Assembly (NCBI RefSeq): GCF_900142625.1
Contig: NZ_FRBN01000026.1
Coordinates: forward strand, 7,501-46,914
Direction: 5' to 3'
Length of the DNA: 39,414 bases
Source: Roseovarius marisflavi
Lineage (GTDB): Bacteria > Pseudomonadota > Alphaproteobacteria > Rhodobacterales > Rhodobacteraceae
Shown here: positions 25,945 through 33,369 of the stretch, one piece after another
Layout of the letters: the number at the start of each line of letters is the position of its first letter
Position numbering within the stretch: position 1 is the first letter of the stretch
Program-made: the position numbers and the translations under genes
The notes under the pieces: model-generated
What the model saw: only the letters and a program-made list of their open reading frames with translations
Told to the model about the DNA's origin: nothing
Database searches by the model: none

Positions 25945-28094
25945 AGCCCGAACCGATCCAGAAACACCTGCCGCCCGATCCGCCAGGCCTGTTGCGCAAG
26001 CGGCGCACGGCCATGATCAAAGCGCACATAGACGCGTTCCCCGAAAAAGCGCGCATCGATGTCGTCGTCGACCATCAAATCGACCAGAAACACGCTTTCA
26101 AGCGCCTGCATCCCGCTTGAGGCAGGGTGAATGGCAATCGGTCCGCCGCCCATGCTTCCGAGGGCGGCACTGGGCAACTGATGGGTGGCGCGCGGTGTCT
26201 GCGCAATAAGACGGGCGCGATGAACGCGATCTATCGAGGTTGAAAACCGCAGGTCGATCGCCTCTGTTTCGCCGTTGACCCGGTCAATCCGTGCCTGCGG
26301 AATGGCGGCGCGCACGACCCATCCCCTGGGCTGAAGCAGATAGCCCAAAAGCTCGCCCTGCGGGATATAGCGCCCTTCAAGATCGGCGCCGAGAACCGGC
26401 TCGAATCGCCCGCCATGGGCGGCATGCACCGTCAGCCCGCTGCGCCGTTCGGCAATCCGCGCCAATTCGCCGGCCGCCAGATCCATGCGCGCCTCTTCGA
26501 TGCTGGCGCGCACCGGGTCGGCCGCGCCACTTGCCGACAGGCGCACCCGCGCCTCGCGCATTTCGGCCCGAACCACGTTTTCGCGCATGTCGATCAGCGG
26601 ATTTTCCAATTCCGCCAGAACGGTGCCCGCCTCGCCAATGTCACGCGGTCGCGCGTCCAGCTTGCGCAGCCAACCCCCGCTTTGCGCCACAACGCGGGTT
26701 TCGCCCGGCATCCAGATCACCCCCTGCGCCAGCGTAGCGTCAGGCAGCGGCCAGACCACCAGCGGCCCCGCGATCAAAGCCAGAAGTGCCGCACTTCCCC
26801 AAAGCGCGTGGCCGCGCCGCGCCTCAAGCTCGGGCGAACTGAGCAGATAGCGAATGGCTTTGTAGATCGGCAGCAGGATCGTTAGCGAGACGCTCCAGAT
26901 CGCAAGTGCGATGCCTAGAAAAAAGAACTTTCCCGCCACGAAAAGCGCGATCACGATCATGATCATCATCCGGTAAAGAAACGCCAGAATGGCATAGCTC
27001 GCCAGCCACCGCCGCTCGCCGGGGGCGGTGACGGGGCTGCTTATATGCGACAGCCCAAACAGATAGCGCCGCACCAGATAGGTCAGATAGCCGTTCGAAC
27101 GCTGGCCAAGATTGGGCACCTCAATCAGGTCGGTAAAGATGTAATAGCCATCAAAGCGCAACAGCGGATTGCCGTTGAACAAGAGCGTCGAAACCCCGCC
27201 GATCAGCATGATATTGAACAACAGGGCACGGATCGGCCCCGGCTCCATCTCGGACCAGAACAGCATCGCGGTGGCGGCCAGCGCCAGCTCGACCATGATC
27301 CCGGCCGAACTTACGACAATGCGCTGCCATTTCGACGGAAACCCGGTGGCAGCAGAGGCATCGACATAGGGCACCGGCATGAACACCAAAAGCATGATGC
27401 CCACCTCGCGCACCTGCCCGCCCCAGTTTTTCACCGCATAGCCATGGCCAAGCTCGTGGAGCGCCTTGACCAGAGGATAGGCGATCAGCAACAGGGCAAT
27501 ACCCTGCGTCGACAGCACCCGGTCGGTGATATCGCTGGTCAGGTCCTGCCAGTGGATACCGGCCGACACCACCCCCGACGCCACCAGCCCCACCCATAGG
27601 ATCAGCCCGACCCAGGTAAACAGCGGCCGCACAAGCGGCATGGTCGCGGAAATGAACCCGTCAATCGGCAGCAGGGGAATGCGGATGCCAAGCGGGTTGC
27701 GAAACGACTGCATCAGCTTGCGCCGCTTGGTGGTGCGCGCGCGTTCGCTTATTTCCTCAAGGTCCGGAAGGGTATCGGTGGTCAGAACCCCGGCCACATG
27801 CAGTTGCGACAAAAGCTGGATAATCTCGTCCTGCGGCGGAAGGTCGGCGCCAAGACGATCCTGCGCAATGGCATAAATCTGGGCCATGGTGCGGTGCCCG
27901 TCCATCAAGCCGATAATCGCATAGGCCTCGGGCGAGAACCGGAAAAACCGCCCGCCGGCGCGATCTTCGATCAGATACCAGAGACCGCCGCGAAAATGCT
28001 GGCGGTAAATCTCGGCATGCGAGCGCAGCGCCGGGCGAAGCTGGGCGATCTTGGGCCAGACCGAAGAAAACGGATTTGCGCTAGGAGCTGCCAT
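25941..28094 (-). CDS. PqqD-like / M50 site-2-type metalloprotease / HlyD fusion, 717 aa
   Basis: This is a membrane-embedded zinc protease of the peptide zinc metalloprotease type, joined to an adaptor domain. Residues ~25-105 form a PqqD-like winged-helix domain (WYLIEDRAGGRFFRFSPEAY), a class that binds leader peptides in RiPP systems. Several membrane segments follow (~155-280 and ~290-310). HELGH at 213-217 is the zinc-binding motif, and NGNPLLRFDGYY at 307-318 supplies the second M50 motif with its aspartate at 315, so the active site looks intact. More membrane segments run to about residue 455. The C-terminal ~250 residues form a HlyD-like lipoyl/barrel region with a short helical hairpin (MREARVRLSASGA). 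The ATG at 28094 is one base after the upstream stop; an in-frame TTG at 28136 would overlap the upstream gene and is less likely. Probable role: processing or handling of the giant protein's N-terminus in the inner membrane (inference). Confidence 0.83.
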   Translation of the reverse strand: MAAPSANPFSSVWPKIAQLRPALRSHAEIYRQHFRGGLWYLIEDRAGGRFFRFSPEAYAIIGLMDGHRTMAQIYAIAQDRLGADLPPQDEIIQLLSQLHVAGVLTTDTLPDLEEISERARTTKRRKLMQSFRNPLGIRIPLLPIDGFISATMPLVRPLFTWVGLILWVGLVASGVVSAGIHWQDLTSDITDRVLSTQGIALLLIAYPLVKALHELGHGYAVKNWGGQVREVGIMLLVFMPVPYVDASAATGFPSKWQRIVVSSAGIMVELALAATAMLFWSEMEPGPIRALLFNIMLIGGVSTLLFNGNPLLRFDGYYIFTDLIEVPNLGQRSNGYLTYLVRRYLFGLSHISSPVTAPGERRWLASYAILAFLYRMMIMIVIALFVAGKFFFLGIALAIWSVSLTILLPIYKAIRYLLSSPELEARRGHALWGSAALLALIAGPLVVWPLPDATLAQGVIWMPGETRVVAQSGGWLRKLDARPRDIGEAGTVLAELENPLIDMRENVVRAEMREARVRLSASGAADPVRASIEEARMDLAAGELARIAERRSGLTVHAAHGGRFEPVLGADLEGRYIPQGELLGYLLQPRGWVVRAAIPQARIDRVNGETEAIDLRFSTSIDRVHRARLIAQTPRATHQLPSAALGSMGGGPIAIHPASSGMQALESVFLVDLMVDDDIDARFFGERVYVRFDHGRAPLAQQAWRIGRQVFLDRFGL

Positions 28095-28095
28095 A

Positions 28096-30009
28096 TCAGG
28101 GCATCCACCGCCAGAGGGCAAGCCGCAGCCAGTCAAGCGCGTCCTGTGTCCAGACCCGGATCAACAGGCGCTCGTCGACACCAATCCGCGCGACACCTTC
28201 CATGCCGGGCAAAAGCACGCCCTGACGGTCGCCGTCCGGCGCAATCGCGCCCTCGACGGCAAAGCGGTTCAGGCCTTGGTCGACCTCGGCCACCGACATG
28301 ATCCGGTTGACCGTAAAGCCAAAGGTGTCATCCGGGCGCGCGGCAAAGCGCACCTGCCCCGCCTGATCAGGGGCGATTTCGGCGATATCCCCCTCGGCCA
28401 CCGCAAGGCGCAGACGGTAATCATCAAGCGGCGCCACCACGAACAGCTCTTCCCCACGGCTGACCGCCGCGCCAAGTTGCTGGGTGCGGTCGCCCGAAAC
28501 GATCACCCCGGCAAAGGGCGCGCGCAAAACCGTGCGCGCGATCTGTTCGCGCAACAGGTCACGCTCGGCCTCGACCTGGGCGATCTGGGCATCCAGAAGC
28601 GCCTGATCGGTGCGCCGCCCTTCGGCCACGGCCGCGTTCATCTCCACAAGGCGCTGACGCAGCTGTGCCTCGGTCGACAAGAGCTGCAGCCGAATATCGC
28701 GATCATCAAGCTGGGCCAGAATGGCCCCCTCGGCCACCCGGTCACCGGGGCGCACGGCCTGATCCACAAGATAGCCGTCAAAGGGCGCCGAAATGATCCG
28801 CTGCACCTGACCTTCAAGGCGCGCATCTGCGGTCACCTCAAAGGCAGTGGTGGCGGTCGAAAAGAAATAAACGGCGGCGGCAAGCGCCAGCACGATCAGC
28901 TTCAGCCCAAGCCGCGCCGGGCCAAGCACCGCCGCGAAAAGCCCGCCCAGCCAAAGCAGGGCCCGCATCGGCCAGGAGCGGTCATTGAGACGCTTTTGAT
29001 GCAGGATCGGCCCGACAAGCGCGGCAATCGCGCGGGCGCGGTCGCGCACCGGCGCCGGGATGCCGTCGATATCGCGATGTTCCAGAAGGATCGCGCCGAT
29101 CACCTGATCGTCGGCATCGGTCAGCGGCAGGGTAAAGGCCGACATCGCGCCCTGAGCACTGAGCAAGTCACCATGCGCGCGCGACACGAAGGCGGGCTCG
29201 CCGTCTTCTTCGTCGCGCGCCGCGCTGCGCAGGATCGGCGCGCCCTGATCCAGCGATTCAAGCATCGCGCGGCGCAACGCCCCCGCCAGATGCAATTGCG
29301 CGCCAAGCTCGGCGGTATGCGACAGCGCCACCACCTTGAGCTTGCGCCCCTTGAGCAGGCCGATGCTCACCCGCTGCATATCCAGAAGGGCGGCGGTGCT
29401 TGTGGCGACGGCCATGGCGGCGGATTTGTGATCCTTCGCCTCAAGCAGGGTCACGACCACGTCAAGCGCCGCCTGCCCGCGATCACGTTCGGCGGCGATA
29501 TCGCGCACGGCGCCGCGCCGGTCCAAAAGCTCGATCCAGCCCGCACCCCATTGCAATTGCCGCATGATCCGGCGCATCCCGGCGCTGTCGCGGTTGGGCA
29601 TGCGCAGGGTGACCGCCCCGATCACGCGCCCTTCAAGCAGGAACGGATAGGCCAGCGACACCATGCCGCCGCCACCGGGCAACTCGCGCAAGACGCCACG
29701 CTGTTCGGCCATGGCATGTTCGGTGGTGGCTGCGAGATGGTCATCAAGATCGCCCGCATCGGGCCAGACCGCCACCGGCACGAAGCGCTCGCCGGCATCG
29801 GGGTCGGGCATCACCAGGGCGGCGGCCGTGACCCCGTCGATGATCTGGCATTGCAGCGCAAGCCAGGCCTTGCCGAAATCTGAAAGATCGTTGCCGGGGC
29901 GCAGATACGACCAAAGCGCCTGATCAACCACGGCGCCCGCCGCAGCCGCCTTCGAGGCGACGGCGCCGTCACCTGGCACGGCTCGGCCTTGGGTCGAGTC
30001 TCCATCCAT
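28096..30009 (-). CDS. GAF-like / transmembrane / HlyD-family adaptor, 637 aa
   Basis: Residues ~20-165 and ~195-340 look like two GAF-type domains, the second with the phrases MQRVSIGLLKGRKL and FTLPLTDADDQVIGAILLEH. These would be cytoplasmic. One membrane helix follows (~365-386, LIVLALAAAVYFFST), then a periplasmic HlyD region: ISAPFDGYLVDQAVRPGDRV as the first lipoyl half, a helical hairpin with the phrase LLSTEAQLRQRLVEMNAA, VLRAPFAGVIVSGD as the second half, and a beta-barrel. This architecture could tell a transport complex about a cytoplasmic ligand. GGGAG (complement of 30017-30021) precedes the ATG by 7 bases. It is the first gene of the operon; the protease gene starts one base after its stop. 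No dimerisation or ATPase domain is present, so it needs partners. Confidence 0.83.
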   Translation of the reverse strand: MDGDSTQGRAVPGDGAVASKAAAAGAVVDQALWSYLRPGNDLSDFGKAWLALQCQIIDGVTAAALVMPDPDAGERFVPVAVWPDAGDLDDHLAATTEHAMAEQRGVLRELPGGGGMVSLAYPFLLEGRVIGAVTLRMPNRDSAGMRRIMRQLQWGAGWIELLDRRGAVRDIAAERDRGQAALDVVVTLLEAKDHKSAAMAVATSTAALLDMQRVSIGLLKGRKLKVVALSHTAELGAQLHLAGALRRAMLESLDQGAPILRSAARDEEDGEPAFVSRAHGDLLSAQGAMSAFTLPLTDADDQVIGAILLEHRDIDGIPAPVRDRARAIAALVGPILHQKRLNDRSWPMRALLWLGGLFAAVLGPARLGLKLIVLALAAAVYFFSTATTAFEVTADARLEGQVQRIISAPFDGYLVDQAVRPGDRVAEGAILAQLDDRDIRLQLLSTEAQLRQRLVEMNAAVAEGRRTDQALLDAQIAQVEAERDLLREQIARTVLRAPFAGVIVSGDRTQQLGAAVSRGEELFVVAPLDDYRLRLAVAEGDIAEIAPDQAGQVRFAARPDDTFGFTVNRIMSVAEVDQGLNRFAVEGAIAPDGDRQGVLLPGMEGVARIGVDERLLIRVWTQDALDWLRLALWRWMP

Positions 30010-30105
30010 TGCGCGTCTCCCTTAGGCGTCCATTCGCCAGGTTTCGCTGTTCTGATTGGGGTCTTGCCGCGCCTGTCACAGGCCAAATCGTCACTACGAA
30101 TGCAC

Positions 30106-30127
30106 ATAATAAAATAGGGGCCGCCCC
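30106..30127 (-). terminator. Possible leader attenuator hairpin of the export operon
   Basis: Read on the minus strand, GGGGC-G-GCCCC (complement of 30117-30127) is followed by TATTTTATT. This is a short hairpin plus a broken U-tract inside the presumed 5' leader of the GAF-HlyD gene. A second G-run just upstream (complement of 30136-30140) could compete for the same C-run. The U-tract is imperfect, so this is only a possibility. Confidence 0.25.
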
Positions 30128-30175
30128 ATCAGACAGCCCCCATACAAAATCACAGTCTGGCGGAATTCACCAGTT

Positions 30176-30212
30176 ATTATAACCAAGGAATTTACCCGAC
30201 ATTTCCAATGTC
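30176..30212 (-). promoter_or_regulatory. Candidate promoter with overlapping inverted repeats upstream of the export operon
   Basis: The minus strand has a consensus TATAAT (complement of 30176-30181) lying inside a perfect 11-base palindrome, GTTAT-T-ATAAC (30173-30183). About 16 bases upstream of it is a second inverted repeat, GACATT-TCC-AATGTC (30198-30212), at the expected -35 position, where no good -35 hexamer is seen. A weak -35 with an operator-like repeat suggests an activator-dependent or regulated promoter. The regulator is not identifiable. Confidence 0.4.
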
Positions 30213-30398
30213 ATGAAATCGCCGTTTGGGGTGTTCGACGCGGGTGGTTTTAGGGTCAAAGCCTATCTCCGAACGCGCCATGGCCCGCCCTTTCTTGGGC
30301 TGCCGTTACCCACCCTCAATTCCCGCCTGCGCATGTTCTGCATTGCGCCGGATGAGTGGAGATCAGCCTGAGGTCTGGCGATATTTTCGCGCGCCCCC

Positions 30399-30429
30399 TT
30401 GACCTTCCAGTAACTGGAAGCCCTATCTA
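30399..30429 (+). promoter_or_regulatory. CueR/MerR-type copper promoter of copA
   Basis: TTGACC (-35, 30399-30404) and TATCTA (-10, 30424-30429) are separated by 19 bases, the over-long spacer typical of MerR-family promoters. The spacer holds a perfect palindrome, CTTCCAGT-A-ACTGGAAG (30404-30420), very like the CueR box of copA genes. Metal-loaded CueR would untwist this spacer to start transcription of copA and cueR. Confidence 0.88.
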
Positions 30430-30460
30430 TGCCTCAGACATAGAAAGGCAGGATACCCGC

Positions 30461-32923
30461 ATGACCGCCAGCACCAAGATCAGGATCGACGTTCAGGGGC
30501 TAAGTTGCGCCGGTTGCGCCGGGCGCGCCGAACGGGCCCTGTCGTCTGTTGACGGGGTCATCGACGTCACGGTCAATTTCGCCACCGGCCGCGCGCAGAT
30601 GCATCTTGACGGCGCGGATGCCGCCGCCATTGCCGAGGCCCTCAGCGCCGCCAATTACCCCGCCCGCGAAGAGACCGTGACCCTCACCGTCACCGGCATG
30701 ACCTGCGCATCCTGCGTGGGCCGCGTCGAGCGCGCGCTTTTGGCGGTGCCTGCGGTTCTGTCGGCCTCGGTCAATCTTGCGAGTGAGACAGCGCAGGTGC
30801 GCTATTTGCCTGGCAGCACCGATGCCAACCGCCTCGCCAGCGCCGTGACCGAGGCCGGATATCCCGCCCGCCCCAAGGACGCCGCGAGCGATGATCAGGC
30901 CGCGCGCCGCGCTGCCGAGGCCGACCATGCCCGCCGCCAGACCCTGATTGCCGCCGCGCTGACCCTGCCGGTCTTCCTGCTTGAAATGGGCAGCCACGTA
31001 ATCCCCGGCATGGCCGCGCTGATTGCGGGCACCATCGGCACGACCGCCTCCTGGGGCGTGCAATTCATTCTAACCTCGCTTGTGCTCATCTGGCCGGGGC
31101 GGCAGTTCTTCCGCCTTGGCGTTCCCGCGCTGCTTAAGGCCGCGCCGGACATGAACAGCCTTGTGGCACTTGGCGCCTCGGCGGCCTGGGCCTATTCGAC
31201 GCTGGCGCTTGTGGCACCCGGCGTTCTGCCCGACGCCAGCCGCGCCGTCTATTTCGAGGCCGCCGCCGTGATCGTTACCCTGATCCTGCTGGGTCGCTGG
31301 CTAGAGGCGCGCGCCAAGGGGCGCACCGGCGCCGCGATCCAGAAGCTGATCGCGCTGCAGCCCGAGACCGCCCGCGTCGAACGCAAGGGCAAGATCACCG
31401 AGCTGCCGCTTGATCAGGTGGCGGTGGGCGATCTTATCCACCTGCGCCCCGGCGAGCGCGTGGCGCTTGACGGCGAGGTGATCGACGGCAGGTCATACAT
31501 CGACGAGGCGATGATCACCGGCGAACCTGCGCCGGTCGCCAAAACCATCGGTGACCGGCTTGTCGGCGGCACGATCAATGGCGACGGCGCGCTGAGCTAT
31601 CGCGCCACGGCGGTCGGCAGCGACACTGTTCTGGCGCGCATTATCGAGATGGTGGAACAGGCGCAGGGCGCCAAGCTTCCGGTGCAGGCCCTCGCCGATC
31701 AGGTCGTGCGGATTTTCGTCCCCGTGGTGATGGCTATCGCGCTTGTCGCCGTGGCGGGCTGGCTCATGTTCGGACCGGTGCCGGTGCTGACCCATGCGCT
31801 TGTGGCGGGGGTGTCGGTGCTGATCATCGCCTGTCCCTGCGCGATGGGATTGGCAACGCCGACCTCGATCATGGTGGGCACCGGGCGCGCCGCAGAGATC
31901 GGCGTGCTGTTTCGCAAGGGCGAGGCGCTGCAACGGCTGGACGAGGTGCGCATCATCGCCTTTGACAAGACCGGCACGCTGACCATCGGCAAGCCCGGCA
32001 TTACCACTATTGAAACCCTGCCGGATGAGGATGGCGACGATATCCTGCGCCTTGCCGCCGCCGCGCAGGGCAAATCCGAGCATCCCATCGCCCGCGCGAT
32101 CGAGGGTGAGGCCACCCGCCGCGACCTGAGCCTGCCCAAGGTGAGCGCTTTCAAAGCCATGCCCGGACATGGCATTTCCGCCCAGGTCGAGGGCCATGAC
32201 CTGCTGATCGGCGCGCATCGCCTGATGCTGCGCGAGGGGATTGACACAGGCGCGCTTGATCACGCCGCCAAGACCCTCGCCGACAAGGGCCAAAGCGCGG
32301 TTTATGTTGCCGTTGACGCCCGCCTTGTCGCCATTCTCGGGATTGCCGATGCGCTCAAACCCACAAGCCGCGCGGTGATCGACGCGCTGCATGCGAAGGG
32401 CGTCAAGGTGGCGATGATCACCGGCGACAGCCAGAGCACCGCCGAGGCAATTGCCCGCGATCTTGGCATTGATCATGTCGAGGCCGAGGTTCTGCCCGAG
32501 GGCAAGGTCAAGGCGCTGAGCGCCCTCAGCGACCGCTTTGGCAAGCTGGCCTTTGTCGGCGACGGGATCAATGATGCCCCGGCCCTTGCCCATGCCGATG
32601 TCGGCATCGCCGTGGGCACCGGCACCGATGTGGCCATCGAGGCGGCCGATGTGGTGTTGATGTCGGGCGATCTTGTCGGCGTGGTCAACGCGCTTGATCT
32701 GTCGCGCCGCACCCTGCGCAATATCCGCCAGAACCTGTTCTGGGCCTTTGCCTATAACGCTGCGCTTATCCCGGTGGCGGCGGGCGCACTTTTCCCGCTC
32801 ACGGGGCTGATGCTCTCGCCGATGCTGGCGGCGGGGGCGATGGCGCTTAGCTCGGTCTTTGTGCTGTCGAACGCGCTGCGCCTGCGCCGGGTTGCGCCCG
32901 CGATGAAAGGCGGCCCGGCATGA
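30461..32923 (+). CDS. copA: Copper-exporting P1B-type ATPase CopA, 820 aa
   Basis: This pump uses ATP to move Cu(I) out of the cytoplasm across the inner membrane. There are two N-terminal heavy-metal-binding domains: CAGC at 16-19 and CASC at 82-85. The membrane core has the CPC metal-binding motif at 458-460 (IIACPCAMGLATPTS), and DKTGTLT starts at the phosphorylated Asp 502. SEHPIARAI carries the HP motif of the nucleotide-binding domain, and GDGINDAPALAHADVG is the hinge motif. The ATG at 30461 is preceded by GGCAGGA (30447-30453) and lies about 30 bases after the -10. Reading upstream to a GTG at 30356 would run through the promoter and is rejected. The stop overlaps the cueR start (ATGA). 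The CPC motif with paired CxxC domains supports copper or silver rather than zinc or cadmium. Confidence 0.95.
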   Translation: MTASTKIRIDVQGLSCAGCAGRAERALSSVDGVIDVTVNFATGRAQMHLDGADAAAIAEALSAANYPAREETVTLTVTGMTCASCVGRVERALLAVPAVLSASVNLASETAQVRYLPGSTDANRLASAVTEAGYPARPKDAASDDQAARRAAEADHARRQTLIAAALTLPVFLLEMGSHVIPGMAALIAGTIGTTASWGVQFILTSLVLIWPGRQFFRLGVPALLKAAPDMNSLVALGASAAWAYSTLALVAPGVLPDASRAVYFEAAAVIVTLILLGRWLEARAKGRTGAAIQKLIALQPETARVERKGKITELPLDQVAVGDLIHLRPGERVALDGEVIDGRSYIDEAMITGEPAPVAKTIGDRLVGGTINGDGALSYRATAVGSDTVLARIIEMVEQAQGAKLPVQALADQVVRIFVPVVMAIALVAVAGWLMFGPVPVLTHALVAGVSVLIIACPCAMGLATPTSIMVGTGRAAEIGVLFRKGEALQRLDEVRIIAFDKTGTLTIGKPGITTIETLPDEDGDDILRLAAAAQGKSEHPIARAIEGEATRRDLSLPKVSAFKAMPGHGISAQVEGHDLLIGAHRLMLREGIDTGALDHAAKTLADKGQSAVYVAVDARLVAILGIADALKPTSRAVIDALHAKGVKVAMITGDSQSTAEAIARDLGIDHVEAEVLPEGKVKALSALSDRFGKLAFVGDGINDAPALAHADVGIAVGTGTDVAIEAADVVLMSGDLVGVVNALDLSRRTLRNIRQNLFWAFAYNAALIPVAAGALFPLTGLMLSPMLAAGAMALSSVFVLSNALRLRRVAPAMKGGPA

Positions 32924-33306
32924 ATATCTCTGACGTTTCCAAGCGCACCGGTTTGCCGCCCAAGACCATCCGCTATTACGAGGATATCGGCCTTATCCGC
33001 CCGGCGCGCGACACCAACGGCTATCGCGTTTTTCAAGACGCCGACACCCACAAGCTTGCCTTTCTCGGGCGCGCCCGGACGCTTGGCTTTTCGATCGAGG
33101 ATTGCCGCACCCTGATGGCGCTTTACGAGGATCAGGACCGCAATAGCGCCGATGTGAAACGCCTCGCGCAAGAGCATCTTGCCCATATCGACGAGAAAAT
33201 AGCCCAGCTTCAATCCATGCAGGCCACGCTGCGCCATCTGGTGCGTGAATGCGCCGGGGACAATCGCCCCGATTGCCCGATCCTGCGCGACCTTGCACAG
33301 GACTAG
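32920..33306 (+). CDS. cueR: CueR-like MerR-family copper-responsive regulator, 128 aa
   Basis: The N-terminal winged helix-turn-helix is typical of MerR proteins (ISDVSKRTGLPPKTIRYYED), followed by GLIRPARDTNGYR and a long dimerisation helix (~75-108). The C-terminal metal loop is CAGDNRPDCPIL, with two cysteines eight residues apart, matching the Cu(I)-binding Cys pair of CueR rather than the three-Cys pattern of MerR or the ZntR pattern. The start overlaps the copA stop by 4 bases (ATGA), so the two genes are translationally coupled and the regulator probably controls its own operon through the promoter at 30399-30429. Confidence 0.93.
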   Translation: MNISDVSKRTGLPPKTIRYYEDIGLIRPARDTNGYRVFQDADTHKLAFLGRARTLGFSIEDCRTLMALYEDQDRNSADVKRLAQEHLAHIDEKIAQLQSMQATLRHLVRECAGDNRPDCPILRDLAQD

Positions 33307-33314
33307 AGAGTGTC

Positions 33315-33361
33315 GCATGTTCGAGAAGCTCAAAACCGGTTCCCACTTTTGAGCAACATGC
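33315..33361. repeat. REP-like interspersed palindrome between convergent genes
   Basis: Nested inverted repeats: GCATGTT (33315-33321) pairs with AACATGC (33355-33361), and GCTCAAAA (33328-33335) pairs with TTTTGAGC (33347-33354), around a core containing ACCGGTTCCCAC. The sequence closely resembles the small palindromic repeats scattered between genes in Rhizobiales and Rhodobacterales genomes (recalled, not searched). It lies 9 bases past the cueR stop and 9 bases from the ggt stop. It could act as a bidirectional terminator or mRNA stabiliser, though it lacks a T-tract. Confidence 0.7.
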
Positions 33362-33369
33362 TCTAGGCG

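Larger units (their letters stand above)
30010..30398. other. Intergenic region between divergent export and copper operons
   Basis: About 390 bases without a convincing gene. The part nearest the export operon (30100-30215) is AT-rich and holds its candidate promoter and a hairpin. From 30215 to 30398 I see only GC-rich unstructured sequence leading into the copper promoter. Confidence 0.6.

Noticed and set aside
30356..30460. GTG at 30356 as the copA start
   Set aside because: The extension runs straight through the CueR promoter and operator; the ATG at 30461 has a ribosome site and begins the first metal-binding domain.
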